Counted from the stretch's first letter, positions 53,566 through 63,448 are shown. The stretch is DNA of 64,000 bases from Shewanella pealeana ATCC 700345 (GCF_000018285.1 NC_009901.1:1673001-1737000), one strand, 5' to 3'. Program-made: numbers and translations. The notes: generated by a model not told the origin, from the letters alone.

Positions 53566-54793
53566 CTAAAGCTTCAAATGCATTTGGTGTCTCTCTGCCC
53601 CAAAAAAGCTCGCTTACGTTTCGATAACCTTCTTGGTAGTCTTTTTGCTGCTTAGCGATTGTCTCTGGCATTAGCTGCGTTAATAACTCATCAAAATATG
53701 TGCACTTTGGCGCTATATCTGGCAGCTTTGCAGCGTAGTCGTACATGTCGCGGCAATCTTGTTGGTAATGCGCCTCATCAAAACGATAGAAGCATATCGG
53801 TGTGTTTAGCGGTAGTGCATCAATAAATAATGACGAGTAATCGGTGATGAGTAGGTCAACCTGTTGTAAGAAGCCATATACATCTTCTAACTGTGAAATA
53901 TTAATGATATTGGCGTACTCAGTTAGCTCATCTGCCAAGCTTGCTTCATTCGGATGTAGCCGCAATAGAAACAGTTGGTTATTGGCCACTAAGTGATTCG
54001 ATAACTGTTGCCAGTCAAAAGCACTGTTGTATGGATTCCCTTGTTTATGGCTATCTCTCCACGAGGGAACATATAAAATGATGCTCGGTTGAGGCGCTTG
54101 CTTGGAGGCGTCATTGCCATTTTGCTGCATGCTATCAAATTTGTTTGAGGTAAAAATCTTATCGAGCGGTTGGCGCTTACTTGTGTAGAGCGCGTAGTAA
54201 TCTGTTCTTGGGTTCGTGGCTCGTATAAGTTGTGTTTTATCAAGCTTAAATGCGCTACTAAACAGAGAGTCGATAAGCGCACTTGGGCTTAGCATTAAAT
54301 CTGGTGTGATGCGTTGCTGGTGGGCAAATAGCCATTGCTTACATGTCTCCAACTTTCCCTTAGGGTTAAACACTTGCGCCATGGGGCCTGTGTTTATGTC
54401 GAATTCAATTTTCTTCATCGGCAGTCCATGCCATAGGTTTACTTTGGTTGAACCATTGGCGAGCCACTGGTTAATATCCCCAATATAGCTGTTATAGAAA
54501 TAATACTTAGCGGTTAGGGCATGATAAATCCCTCTCAGTGACCAGCGGTAGTACACCTCTAGATTTTTACTCTGTAGCTGCTTGATCACCTGCGGGTTGC
54601 CAGTTATCCAGATACAACGGATAAATTGTGTCTGTTGCCAGTGTAGATACAAGTATTTACTGTTATCGCAAAAGCCTTCTTTATAACTGCCACACAGTGC
54701 CTTGTTTGCGCTGCGAGGGGAGAGGGCTGCAAGCATATAAATCAGCTTCCTGATAATGGCCTTTGTCCAGTCAATAGCAGAATGCTTCATCAT
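53537..54793 (-). CDS. CDP-glycerol:polyglycerophosphate glycerophosphotransferase family protein
   Basis: This is a 418-residue TagB/TagF-like enzyme: 'VNLWHGLPMKKIEFDINTGP' (catalytic His region), 'IILYVPSWRDSHKQGNPYNS', 'LFLLRLHPNE' and 'QQVDLLITDYSSLFIDALPL'. It would add glycerol phosphate from CDP-glycerol to the polymer. The TagD-type gene just upstream, which overlaps by 4 bases (ATGA), supplies CDP-glycerol. The C-terminal 'GPRTE' is coded by the heptamer repeat. It is the last gene of the - strand cluster. It is related in family to the + strand gene at 35505, but not close in sequence. Confidence 0.92.
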   Translation of the reverse strand: MMKHSAIDWTKAIIRKLIYMLAALSPRSANKALCGSYKEGFCDNSKYLYLHWQQTQFIRCIWITGNPQVIKQLQSKNLEVYYRWSLRGIYHALTAKYYFYNSYIGDINQWLANGSTKVNLWHGLPMKKIEFDINTGPMAQVFNPKGKLETCKQWLFAHQQRITPDLMLSPSALIDSLFSSAFKLDKTQLIRATNPRTDYYALYTSKRQPLDKIFTSNKFDSMQQNGNDASKQAPQPSIILYVPSWRDSHKQGNPYNSAFDWQQLSNHLVANNQLFLLRLHPNEASLADELTEYANIINISQLEDVYGFLQQVDLLITDYSSLFIDALPLNTPICFYRFDEAHYQQDCRDMYDYAAKLPDIAPKCTYFDELLTQLMPETIAKQQKDYQEGYRNVSELFWGRETPNAFEALEEKIGPRTE

Positions 54794-55245
54794 TTATTTA
54801 TCTTCTTTGCCGGTGCTGAATTGCTAGCAGAGCTGCCACTTTTATTTCCGACTTGTTTAGGCTGGGCTAAGTTATTCTTTATCTCGGTGGTTGAGATCTC
54901 GCCGGTTCTATCTAAATACACCACTTCACATAGCACCGATAGTTCATCAAATTCGCCTTTCCAGTCATCTCCCATGCCAAAGATGCTCACGTCATACTTG
55001 CAGATATCTTTTGCTTTCTGGTTCCAGTGGGTTTCAGGCACGACCATATCGACATATTGGCAGGCTTCAACAATCTCTGCGCGCTGGAAGTAGCTAAAAA
55101 ATGCGGCTTTTCCTTTCAAGGCGTTAAATTCATCGGTTGAAACCGCAACTATCAGTTTGTCGCCCAGTGCTTTTAAACGCTTAAACAAACGCACATGGCC
55201 ATAGTGGAAAAGATCGAAGGTGCCGTAGGTGATAATTGTTTTCAT
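54790..55245 (-). CDS. tagD: Glycerol-3-phosphate cytidylyltransferase (TagD type)
   Basis: This enzyme makes CDP-glycerol from CTP and glycerol-3-phosphate. The 151-residue protein has the cytidylyltransferase motif 'YGTFDLFHYGHVRLFKRLKA' (HxGH at residues 14-17), 'KYDVSIFGMGDDWKGEFDEL' and the 'RTGEISTTEIK' motif. The Lys/Asn/Ser-rich end (about residues 130-151) is extra compared with Bacillus TagD (129). It is coupled to the transferase that follows. Confidence 0.95.
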   Translation of the reverse strand: MKTIITYGTFDLFHYGHVRLFKRLKALGDKLIVAVSTDEFNALKGKAAFFSYFQRAEIVEACQYVDMVVPETHWNQKAKDICKYDVSIFGMGDDWKGEFDELSVLCEVVYLDRTGEISTTEIKNNLAQPKQVGNKSGSSASNSAPAKKINK

Positions 55246-55314
55246 AATGACTCTCCACTTACTAATGACTCTGTGCTATCGAATCGGATGGATCTTGTTA
55301 AGGTATGGTCGTTC

Positions 55315-56742
55315 CTAGTTTTTTGTCGCTTCGGAAGTTGCTTGTGGCTCTGGTGGTGAATAGCTAAATGATTGCTTGATGAGTTTCCAGCGCTGACTCT
55401 TTTGCTTATTCAGCATGAACTCAGTTTCGACTAGCTGTCTTTCCTCCTCAAGAACGACATCGCGGCGGAGCTGCAACGGCCCATATAGTCCGAATTCGTT
55501 ATCGTTAAAGCCCTGGTCTTGCTTTAAAAAAGGAGTACGGCCAAATAAGTGCAACCTCCCCAACACCACAAGATAGAGTTGTGGCAATCTGCTAAGAAAG
55601 AGTGAGTTGAGGTTCCAGCGCCAGCAGGCAAAATTTGTGTTATTCAGGGTAATGATATCTTTTATAAATGTTTTTTTATTCGAGCTTGCAAGGCTGGCAA
55701 CTAATAGAACCGGGGAGATTAAAATCCCTAAGATAAACAGCAAAAAAGCACAGAGTTTATCGAGCAGCTTGACCTTGCGATTAGCAGCCTTGTTGTGATT
55801 TTTTGCTATGATACTGTCATCGTTTAGTCTTATAGCACCGCCAGTACTCGGCGTGAGTAGCATGTTATTGCAGATAATGGCATTACTCACATTAAGGCCT
55901 TGGCCTACATAAGAGTCATCCAGAATAATGCAGTTTTTGAGGCTAGATCTAGCATCGATTAAGCAGTTTTTACCCACAATAACACTTTGCTGCATGTTAA
56001 CGCTTTCATCTATCCAAGTGTTGTCGCCTATGATCCCCCAGGCATTTTGCATCCGCAGTTGACCGGTTTTTGTTTGGGCACCAACATAGAAGCCATTTGC
56101 TTCATCGGCGCTGCTGCAGAAACGCCCTTTGGGCTCGGCTCCTATCACTTTTCTCAGCGCCATCGCTTGATTGGCTCGCATATATTCATCAAGGGTGGTT
56201 AGCATAAAGCAATCGCCATGCAGTACTTGAGTAACGATGTTGTGTTTGTTACCTGTATGCTCGGCGTCATTGCACAGAGGCCAGTTAAGCTCCTCTGTGT
56301 AGGAGACCGCAGCGGGTAGCATCATCAAGCCTGCATTTTGCTCATCTAACTTTGCAATGACAAAGCTTTGGCTCATCTGCTGACTAAACTGCACAAAATT
56401 TTTGATGCAAGGACTCCTCAACATGTCTCCTCGGGCAAGTAAAATCGACTCGGTTTTATCGAGTGCGAGCCTTGGAATGATCTTTGAAATATCTTCCTGC
56501 TGCTTACTCAGAAAATACTCGACCTCTAATCCCCAACGCTCACCGTTACCGACTAATACTTTGATTTCGCTAACTTGTGTAGAAACAACTAGCTTGACTC
56601 GTTCTATTCCTGCCTCGGCAAGATCTTCTAATGTGTATTCGATAATGCTTTTATTACTAATAGGCAATAAAGCCGGGCAGTAATAGCTATCGAGTGGCGC
56701 CAGTTCTTTACCATCACGGTTTGCAAATATAATCGCTTGCAT
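55315..56742 (-). CDS. Nucleotidyltransferase-like protein with left-handed beta-helix and membrane segment
   Basis: The 475 residues have an N-terminal sugar-nucleotidyltransferase fold ('MQAIIFANRDGKELAPLDSY', 'CPALLPISNKSIIEYTLEDL'). In it the usual LAGGxGTRL signature is replaced by FANRDGKEL, so catalysis is doubtful. A hexapeptide beta-helix follows (about residues 235-300, 'GDNTWIDESVNMQQSVIVGK'), then a membrane segment near 335-360 ('LCAFLLFILGILISPVLLVA') like the anchor of sugar transferases, and a basic tail. ATG 56742 is chosen because AAGGAG lies just upstream. It may be a scaffold or regulator of the PGT gene it follows. Confidence 0.75.
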   Translation of the reverse strand: MQAIIFANRDGKELAPLDSYYCPALLPISNKSIIEYTLEDLAEAGIERVKLVVSTQVSEIKVLVGNGERWGLEVEYFLSKQQEDISKIIPRLALDKTESILLARGDMLRSPCIKNFVQFSQQMSQSFVIAKLDEQNAGLMMLPAAVSYTEELNWPLCNDAEHTGNKHNIVTQVLHGDCFMLTTLDEYMRANQAMALRKVIGAEPKGRFCSSADEANGFYVGAQTKTGQLRMQNAWGIIGDNTWIDESVNMQQSVIVGKNCLIDARSSLKNCIILDDSYVGQGLNVSNAIICNNMLLTPSTGGAIRLNDDSIIAKNHNKAANRKVKLLDKLCAFLLFILGILISPVLLVASLASSNKKTFIKDIITLNNTNFACWRWNLNSLFLSRLPQLYLVVLGRLHLFGRTPFLKQDQGFNDNEFGLYGPLQLRRDVVLEEERQLVETEFMLNKQKSQRWKLIKQSFSYSPPEPQATSEATKN

Positions 56743-56752
56743 ATCTCGCTCC

Positions 56753-58924
56753 TTAATACGCGCCACGGGCAAAAATAACTGCGGGGATTGTTTTCAGTAG
56801 CAGTAACAGATCGGCAGAAAATGACTGTTGGTAGATATAATCGATATCGAGTTCAACTTGCTGCTCAAACGGAATAGTTGAACGGCCTGAGACTTGCCAA
56901 ATGCAGGTGATCCCAGGCTTTATCACTAAACGGTTTCTATGATGTAACTTGTACTGTTTAACCTCACTGACTAGCGCAGGACGTGGGCCGACTAACGACA
57001 TGTCACCTTTTAATACATTCCATAACTGGGGCAGCTCATCGATAGAGGTTTTACGGATTAACCGTCCGACTAAAGTGATCCTAGGATCGTTCTTCATCTT
57101 AAAAATGACCCCTCCATGCATTTCATTACTGTGGTTTAATGTTGCCAGCCGCTGCTCAGCATCCTGGTACATGGAGCGAAATTTCCACATGGTAAACGAA
57201 CGATTATTGAGGCCCGCTCTTGGTTGGCTGAATAAAGCAGCACCTTTAGACTCCAAGCGGATAAGCACTGCAATGCTTAACAGCAATGGTGATAACAAGA
57301 TCAAAAGACAAGCCGAGATTATGATGTCGAGCAAGCGCTTGCAGCTGCGAGCGAAATGCCTATTGAGATTAAACATTGCGCGGCGAAGATTGGCTTGCCT
57401 AACGTCAAATTGAGGGACTTTTCGGTTTTTAAGCGTCGCTTTATTTAATTCGGTTTGAAGCTGCAGTTTTGTTAGGCTGTGATTATTGTTTGCTGTCGAT
57501 GTTTGTGAGTTAACCAGTAACTTCTTTAGTTGACGGTTTTCACGCCAAACTCGATAGAGAAAGCTCGGGTTACCAATAATATAGCGTTTCCACATTCTTT
57601 TCGGCTCTTGCAGTAAACGGTAGCACCACTCAAAACCCATCTGTCTTAGCCACAACGGCGCACGTTTAATGCGCTTAGCATAAAAATCGAAGAGACCTCC
57701 CACCCCAATCCCGATAGAGCAGGTCAGATGTTGCTTATTGGCTTGTAGCCACAGCTCTTGTTTGGGCGCTCCCATGGCCACCAGTAAAATATCGGCATTA
57801 GACTGGTTGATTGTATCTATAACATCTTGGTTCTCTTCGTTAATTGATTCACTACTTGACTCGCTATCAAAATAACCATGATGGCAGCCTGCAATTTTGA
57901 GCTTTGGATACCGCTGTTGCATGTTGTCTGCAGCTGATTGGGCAATATCAGGGGCGCCGCCCAACATAAAGATAGACAGATTATTATTTGCAGCAAGCTG
58001 GCACAGGCGTGGAAACATATCGGTGCCATTGAGATTATCTTGCAGGGCTTTCTCTTTACTGATACAGGCTAAGCGCACTCCTATGCCATCGGCAAAAATG
58101 TGCTTGGTCTGCTTTAGGCACTGACGGTAAGACTCATTTTTAGTGCTGATGTTGAGGCAGTCGGCATTGATAAAGGCATACTGCTGCATAGGTTGTGCTC
58201 GATGCTGGCACTGTTGTAACACTTCGTCTAATAGTTGTTTCATGGTCCAGTTATCGAACGGGATGCCAAATACTGAGATCTTAGGTGTGTTTCTGCTTGG
58301 CTTATTAAAGGCGATGCGGGTGACGATATAGACAATTACAAGTCTTAGCAGAGCGAGCTGATAGCGGGCTAGGCTACGATGTGCTTTAGCGAGTGAGCTT
58401 GGTGCAGCCTCAAAACGCAGACCTGTAGCAGCATTCATCTGCTCGATAGAGGTCAAGCCAGGTTTTATACGATAGGCCTTTTTAGCTCTTGTATGAGCTC
58501 TTGTATGGGCTCTTGTATGAGTGTGCTTGCTGGTGGCCTTGTCGCTAATTTTAGGCAGTGCAAAAGTTTGCACTGTGCCTAAGATTGAAAGCTCTCCCTT
58601 TAATAGGCTGAGCAACACAGGTAGTTTTTTAAACCAGCCCGAATAGGACAACTGTTTTAAGCCTATTACCTGCTCATCGAGACCGTGAATATACACAGTT
58701 TCAAATGCACGGGGTTGGCTCAAAGCGCTTCTAAGATATGCATATAAGAATAAGGGGGATGTAAGCGATAGCATTAACAAGGCGCTGATAAAGTCGAAGC
58801 AGCGAATGCTGAAACATGAATAACCATAATGAGTGGCTTGTGGCTTAGGCTCTTTATTAGAGATGGTATTCGACTCTACTCTCGACCGGCCATTTGACTC
58901 TGTATTCAAGTTGGTATTTTTCAT
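56753..58924 (-). CDS. Three-domain fusion: degenerate PGT, WecG/TagA GT26 and phosphoglycosyl transferase
   Basis: The 723-residue protein has three parts. (1) Residues about 35-210 look like a worn sugar-transferase domain: 'FDFISALLMLSLTSPLFLYA', 'WFKKLPVLLSLLKGELSILG' and 'YRIKPGLTSIEQMNAATGL', with the Asp-Glu dyad replaced by Lys-Lys. (2) Residues about 225-455 are a GT26 domain ('AFINADCLNISTKN', 'IFADGIGVRLA', 'IFMLGGAPDIAQSAADNMQQ', 'LLVAMGAPKQELWLQ'). (3) Residues about 520-723 are an intact PGT ('SFTMWKFRSM', 'TSIDELPQLWNVLKGDMSLV', 'GPRPAL', 'QVSGRS'). One protein could start and extend the lipid-linked unit. A 12-base minisatellite lies in part 1. Confidence 0.88.
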   Translation of the reverse strand: MKNTNLNTESNGRSRVESNTISNKEPKPQATHYGYSCFSIRCFDFISALLMLSLTSPLFLYAYLRSALSQPRAFETVYIHGLDEQVIGLKQLSYSGWFKKLPVLLSLLKGELSILGTVQTFALPKISDKATSKHTHTRAHTRAHTRAKKAYRIKPGLTSIEQMNAATGLRFEAAPSSLAKAHRSLARYQLALLRLVIVYIVTRIAFNKPSRNTPKISVFGIPFDNWTMKQLLDEVLQQCQHRAQPMQQYAFINADCLNISTKNESYRQCLKQTKHIFADGIGVRLACISKEKALQDNLNGTDMFPRLCQLAANNNLSIFMLGGAPDIAQSAADNMQQRYPKLKIAGCHHGYFDSESSSESINEENQDVIDTINQSNADILLVAMGAPKQELWLQANKQHLTCSIGIGVGGLFDFYAKRIKRAPLWLRQMGFEWCYRLLQEPKRMWKRYIIGNPSFLYRVWRENRQLKKLLVNSQTSTANNNHSLTKLQLQTELNKATLKNRKVPQFDVRQANLRRAMFNLNRHFARSCKRLLDIIISACLLILLSPLLLSIAVLIRLESKGAALFSQPRAGLNNRSFTMWKFRSMYQDAEQRLATLNHSNEMHGGVIFKMKNDPRITLVGRLIRKTSIDELPQLWNVLKGDMSLVGPRPALVSEVKQYKLHHRNRLVIKPGITCIWQVSGRSTIPFEQQVELDIDYIYQQSFSADLLLLLKTIPAVIFARGAY
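58484..58519 (-). repeat. In-frame 12-base minisatellite, three units
   Basis: Three tandem copies of GCTCTTGTATGA/G (+ strand) inside the fusion gene code for an (HTRA)-type repeat near residues 135-147, in the degenerate PGT domain. The unit length is the same as in the MBL gene array at 48835-48894. Confidence 0.9.
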
Positions 58925-59176
58925 TATAGAGTCCTTATTAATAGTGAAGCTGTATTGTGCAAACCCTTAATACTTATTGTTAACTAAGCATATAGCAGGC
59001 CAATATTGATAACCCTTGTTATTCAAATGGTTAGTTTTATTTTGGTGAGATAACTTACTTTGTTTTCAGTCGTGCTAGAGGCCATTTGCATCTTGCAAGG
59101 CAGGCTGCAAATGGCTTGGAGGAAGGATTTGAACTGTTTCTTGAGGTGTGCCGAGCTTATTTTAAGAGTGCAGGAT

Positions 59177-60250
59177 TTACTTTAAGAGTGCAGGGCTGAC
59201 TCCATCTCTATTTATTTTAGCGGCCTGAATACGCCCGAGTAAAAGCTGTGCCAGCTCCTCAAAAACCTTATAGAGGCTAAGTGGTAGCAGTTTTAGTAAA
59301 TAAGCCGCCGCCATGGTGGCCAAGGTGCGCCCGGTTTCAGCCTGAATGATCTCTGGGGCGGTTTTTAGAGCTAGATGCAGGTACTTAACCGCTTCTTTGC
59401 CGTCTTTATTTCGAATGGCTTGTCTTGCAATATACCTAAGCTGGTAAGCCCTCGCTCTCGCTTCATGTTGTGCTAGCAATTCAGGTGCATAGCCTTTTGC
59501 CTTGTTAATCATATTCTCCCAAGAGGCATACTGTTTTTTTAGATCTGCAGACAACCCTTGGGCATTTAATCGATAGAAGGTGAGCGGAGCGGGGATCCCC
59601 TCGATTTTCCAGTGGGTGGTAGTGACTATTCTTAACCAACACTCGATATCTTCCGACTGGCGAAAGTTTTCATCGAAATAACAACTATGGGGGTGGCTCT
59701 TGTTTAACGCCTTAAACCGAATATCTGATAGGGTTTCTCGGCGAATGACAGGGGCGGAACCATTACCTACCGGATTACGACACAGCAGGTCGCTTGCCTT
59801 GATATTAGTGAGCCGAGGCATTTGGTATAGATGAATTTTTTGTCCCTGAAAGTTCATAAACAAGGAGCGGCAAAAGCTAATGCCGACTTCGGGAGCTTGG
59901 TCGAGGTGGGTGACATGGTGCATTAGCTTTTCTCTGTGCCACATATCATCAGAATCGATAAATGCCACATACTGACCGATGGCATGACGAATGCCTGTAT
60001 TTCGCGCAGCCGCTAGACCTTGGTTTTGCTTATGCTCAATTATCTTGATCCTAGGGTCGCTGAATTTTTTGCAGATTGCTAAGCTGTTATCCGGTGAGCA
60101 ATCGTTAATTAACAACAGTTCAAAGTGTTTAAAGCTCTGGGTGAGAACCGAGATAATCGCATCTTCAACAAAGGCTTCGACATTATAGATAGGCATCACC
60201 ACCGAAACCTTTGTGGTTGCGACTTTCTTATAGGTTAAATTAGCAGTCAT
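59177..60250 (-). CDS. GT2-family glycosyltransferase
   Basis: The 357-residue protein has the GT-A domain in its first 230 residues: 'VSVVMPIYNVEAFVEDAIIS', 'FELLLINDCSPDNSLAICKK', 'AFIDSDDMWHREKLMHHVTH' (DSDD) and 'FRQSEDIECWLRIVTTTHWK' (ED motif). A helical tail of about 100 residues follows. It overlaps the flippase gene by 11 bases. At its 3' end the sequence CCTGCACTCTTAAA-TAA occurs twice in tandem (59158-59194), so the stop codon and flank have been duplicated. Confidence 0.93.
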   Translation of the reverse strand: MTANLTYKKVATTKVSVVMPIYNVEAFVEDAIISVLTQSFKHFELLLINDCSPDNSLAICKKFSDPRIKIIEHKQNQGLAAARNTGIRHAIGQYVAFIDSDDMWHREKLMHHVTHLDQAPEVGISFCRSLFMNFQGQKIHLYQMPRLTNIKASDLLCRNPVGNGSAPVIRRETLSDIRFKALNKSHPHSCYFDENFRQSEDIECWLRIVTTTHWKIEGIPAPLTFYRLNAQGLSADLKKQYASWENMINKAKGYAPELLAQHEARARAYQLRYIARQAIRNKDGKEAVKYLHLALKTAPEIIQAETGRTLATMAAAYLLKLLPLSLYKVFEELAQLLLGRIQAAKINRDGVSPALLK

Positions 60251-61607
60251 AGTGTGCCTCCGAGCGACAATGAGGAGCGTCTGTAGTGGTTTGAGTCAGC
60301 TTTAAGTAGAGTGTGAAACTGGGCATAACAAAAAGGTGTGACAATAAGATCCCTAGGGCGACGGCCTGTAGCCCCCAGCTGCTAGAGATAGCGATTGTGA
60401 CTGCCAAAATGAAAGTGAATACACTGTTATACAACAGGTTAAATTGGCTTCTACCGGCACTAATAAGATATTGACTGGCTGCTTCTCCTAGTGGCCTCAC
60501 GAGGCCGCTTAGGCAAAGCAAGATAAACACTGGCAGTGCGCCAGCATCTAACCATTTCTGACCGTACACCCAAGGGACATAGAGTGGTGCGAGTGCTGCT
60601 TGCAGGCTAATTACGGGTACTGTCAGTAACATGATGAACTTAAGTGACTTAAAGTATTTTTGCTCTAATGTAAGCAGTGTGGGTTCAGCATCTTTATCTT
60701 TTTGACAAAGATAGGAATAAAGCGCGGTGCCATAACTTTGTACTAGCCCTAAACTAATGCCTAAACTGGCGTTGAAGGCAAAGAAGTACACTCCTAGGGC
60801 TTCTATCCCAAGAAAATAGCCCACCAAGATGTAATCAATATTTTGCCTTAGAGCGATAGCCAAGTCACCTAGGCCAACTTGTATGCCAAACTTAAGTATT
60901 GTTTTGGATTTTGCTGGCAACAGAGGAAGTGGCTGCCATCGCTGTTCTTGGGACGGGGGTAAGGAATTTGCGCTCGATGAGGCCTCAGGCAAGGGATTGT
61001 GGTATCTATGAACCCCAATCCATATAAATACCACAATGACTTTGGGCAAAATAATCGCCCAAATCCCAAACCCGAGTAAAGCGAAGCAGCCCGTTAGCAG
61101 TGCATCAAATACCGTCTGCCATAGTACGGCCCTACCAACGACTCGCATTCGGTTTAAGCGCAGATTGAGTGCGGCATAGAGCATGCCAAAAGGCAGCAGT
61201 AAATAGCTTGTTGCCATGAGTATCATAGGAAGAATTAGCTGCAAGTCATCGTAGTAGATTGCAAGCGGCCAGCTGAGTAAGCTCATGGCAACGAAGGCGG
61301 TGATAGCGGCTAACCAGTTAACTCGATTGGCCGCAGTAAGAGATTGTTTAACTTGGTTGTCATCCATTTTAATCAGTGCCGCGCTAGAGATGCGACGCGT
61401 TGGGGTGCAGATGATCTCAAAACAGGTGAGTATGATGGCAACCTGACCAAAGACTTCGGGTGTCAGTAAGCGCGCAATAATAATGCTAGAGCCTAGGCGA
61501 ACGATGCGGCCAAGCACTTGAGCCGAACCTAGCCAAAATAGGCCTTTGGCTAGCACGCCGTTTAAGGCTGTGGATAAAGAGTCTCGGTATGACACATAGC
61601 TTTGCAT
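60240..61607 (-). CDS. Wzx-type polysaccharide flippase of the second cluster
   Basis: This is a 455-residue protein with about 12 membrane segments and the family start 'LNGVLAKGLFWLGSAQVLGR' followed by 'IIIARLLTPEVFGQVAIILT' and 'ISSAALIKMDDNQVKQSLTA'. It belongs to the MOP-superfamily exporter branch (TuaB/WzxC-like), like the protein at 36809, but the two are only distantly alike. It would flip the unit built by the fusion protein and GT2. Upstream lies a repeat-rich gap of about 590 bases. Confidence 0.9.
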   Translation of the reverse strand: MQSYVSYRDSLSTALNGVLAKGLFWLGSAQVLGRIVRLGSSIIIARLLTPEVFGQVAIILTCFEIICTPTRRISSAALIKMDDNQVKQSLTAANRVNWLAAITAFVAMSLLSWPLAIYYDDLQLILPMILMATSYLLLPFGMLYAALNLRLNRMRVVGRAVLWQTVFDALLTGCFALLGFGIWAIILPKVIVVFIWIGVHRYHNPLPEASSSANSLPPSQEQRWQPLPLLPAKSKTILKFGIQVGLGDLAIALRQNIDYILVGYFLGIEALGVYFFAFNASLGISLGLVQSYGTALYSYLCQKDKDAEPTLLTLEQKYFKSLKFIMLLTVPVISLQAALAPLYVPWVYGQKWLDAGALPVFILLCLSGLVRPLGEAASQYLISAGRSQFNLLYNSVFTFILAVTIAISSSWGLQAVALGILLSHLFVMPSFTLYLKLTQTTTDAPHCRSEAHYDC

Positions 61608-62200
61608 AGGAGTACCTGTTTAAGAGGCCGCTGCGAATCACATCTATTTGAGTGATGACATCACCAGTCATTGGTTATTAGTGACGAGTTATAAGGTTAA
61701 ATACAGGGATCATGCCAACCTGTAGCAATAAAACGCATAAGGTTAAAGTTGCTGATTTTAAATAGGTTTTTTATAAAGGCTGACGGTACAGTATCTTTGA
61801 ACCTCGATAAAAACAGTGCATTTGCATATTGCGAATCAGAATGAAAAGCAGGTTAAAGGCTGAAAAGGGCGCTGCGCTTTGAGGTTCTAGGACCTAGGAA
61901 AAGCTGAGACGATATGAGCAAAGACGGTAAAGCTAACAGAACCGAAATAAGCTGAGACGGAAAAGCGGAACGGCCTGCGGCCTTACGGATAACGGAACGT
62001 TCGCAAGCTCATTCACAGAACGCTGCGCTGACGGGAAAAGCTGGGAAAAGCAAAGACGAATAAGCAAAAGCTGTTGCTTTTTGGCTTTTGATTTTTCTAG
62101 CAGGACGTAGTCCGTCCTCGGAGCGAAGCGTCCTAGGCCCTAGAACCTTTGCTTATTCTGTGAGCCTGCGAAGCGTCCTAGAACCTAGAAGCATAGCGCC
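61608..62200. repeat. Repeat block between the Wzy/ligase and Wzx genes of the second cluster
   Basis: The first 240 bases (61608-61850) are ordinary AT-rich sequence, likely the promoter region of the Wzx gene. From 61860 to 62215 there are repeat modules: 'GAGGTTCTAGGACCTAGG', 'CGGAACGGCCTGCGGCCTTA', 'AACGGAACGTTCGCAAGCTC...GAACGCTGCGCTGACGG', 'GTCCTCGGAGCGAAGCGTCC' and 'CCTAGAACCTAGAAGC'. The block reaches into the last codons of the Wzy/ligase gene. Confidence 0.88.
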
Positions 62201-63448
62201 CTATAACCTAGCCCCTTCTTTTAAAGCCACACCAACAACGACGAGCCCTGGCCAGAAAAGGTAGGCGAGGATCTCGAGGTTTTCACCGAAGGTATACATG
62301 AAGAGTTGGAGGATCACCGCAACCGCTACAGCACTGAGGGCTGAGCTAAAGAGGGTCTTAAGTAATACAAGCAGGCTTACAAGTAACGGGATCGCTAGGG
62401 CGATAGCGCCCACCACTCCCTTTACAAACAGTAGCCCATACCAAGTGTGATGCGAACCTATCGGCATATATTCTACTAAGTGCGGACCGCGCTCTACAAT
62501 GCCATGCCCCCACACCACAGCCTCATTGGCCCAGCGTTCTAGGGCAATATTCGCCAGTTCTTGGCGTACACGGGTTGAGCCTGCTCGGGCAGCTTTAAAG
62601 GCTTGCACGCTTTGCTGCATTTTGTCGATGACATACATTCCTGAAATCCCAAGCAGTATAAATAGAGGAGTCGCTGCGAAGTAAATCCATGGGGATCTAC
62701 ACCAGCGGATAAACATAAAAAAGCCTGCTAGCAGCAGGTAGCACACTAAGGCCAGGCGCGACTGCGACAGTAAGATCATGCAGAAACTGCCTGCAATACC
62801 ATAAAACTTAAATTGTTTAGATTTTTCTTGGATGGCAAAAGTAAAGAACAGATTGCCAAGCATTCCCAGAGCAGGTGCCCACGGGGTGAATAGTCGCCAT
62901 CTTGGCAGACCACTCGCAGGATCGATTTCATAGAGACTGACGCTGAAAAACTCGGGGCCCGGGCCGCCAATGATACTCAATGGCGAGGTGTATAGAGTGC
63001 TGGGAAGACGAATAGCCCAAGCGAGTATGAAGACGGGTAACAAGATAAGTGTATGTTTACAGACGATACAGCAGGCGCGGTAAATAAGCTCTGGCCGGAT
63101 CTGTAGGCTGCCGAGTAATGGGAATATTGCTAATAGTGCCCAGCCTTTCGCCCAGCCAATACTCGACTTGATGAGTTTGGCTACGCCTAAATCGTGTGTT
63201 AGGTGGCCTATCACCAGTGTGAGTAGCATGACTGCCATCGCCACTAGCCAGCAGGTTTGTGTATTGCTGACGGTATAACGCTGCTTATCCAGCAGGACTC
63301 GCTTCACCATCCGCAGGAGTAATATCCATGCGATGACGGGGGCGACTAAATACATGGCGCCTAAAAGCCAAAACAGATAGGTACCAGTGATAGCGCGCCA
63401 GATGATTAACTCGTCAGAATTTTCTGGAGTATAGGTTTGCGGATCCAT
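62201..63448 (-). CDS. O-antigen ligase/polymerase-like membrane protein
   Basis: This is a 415-residue protein with about 10-12 membrane segments and a periplasmic loop near residues 275-330 containing 'RAGSTRVRQELANIALERWA' and 'VEYMPIGSHHTWYGLLFVKG'. The GSHHTWYG pattern with a conserved His is typical of the WaaL/Wzy (O-antigen ligase) superfamily. Whether it polymerises or ligates cannot be told by eye; next to a Wzz/GumC-type gene, polymerase is more likely. Its ATG lies 43 bases inside the preceding gene. The C-terminal residues 'GARL' and the stop codon are formed by heptamer sequence. Confidence 0.85.
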   Translation of the reverse strand: MDPQTYTPENSDELIIWRAITGTYLFWLLGAMYLVAPVIAWILLLRMVKRVLLDKQRYTVSNTQTCWLVAMAVMLLTLVIGHLTHDLGVAKLIKSSIGWAKGWALLAIFPLLGSLQIRPELIYRACCIVCKHTLILLPVFILAWAIRLPSTLYTSPLSIIGGPGPEFFSVSLYEIDPASGLPRWRLFTPWAPALGMLGNLFFTFAIQEKSKQFKFYGIAGSFCMILLSQSRLALVCYLLLAGFFMFIRWCRSPWIYFAATPLFILLGISGMYVIDKMQQSVQAFKAARAGSTRVRQELANIALERWANEAVVWGHGIVERGPHLVEYMPIGSHHTWYGLLFVKGVVGAIALAIPLLVSLLVLLKTLFSSALSAVAVAVILQLFMYTFGENLEILAYLFWPGLVVVGVALKEGARL

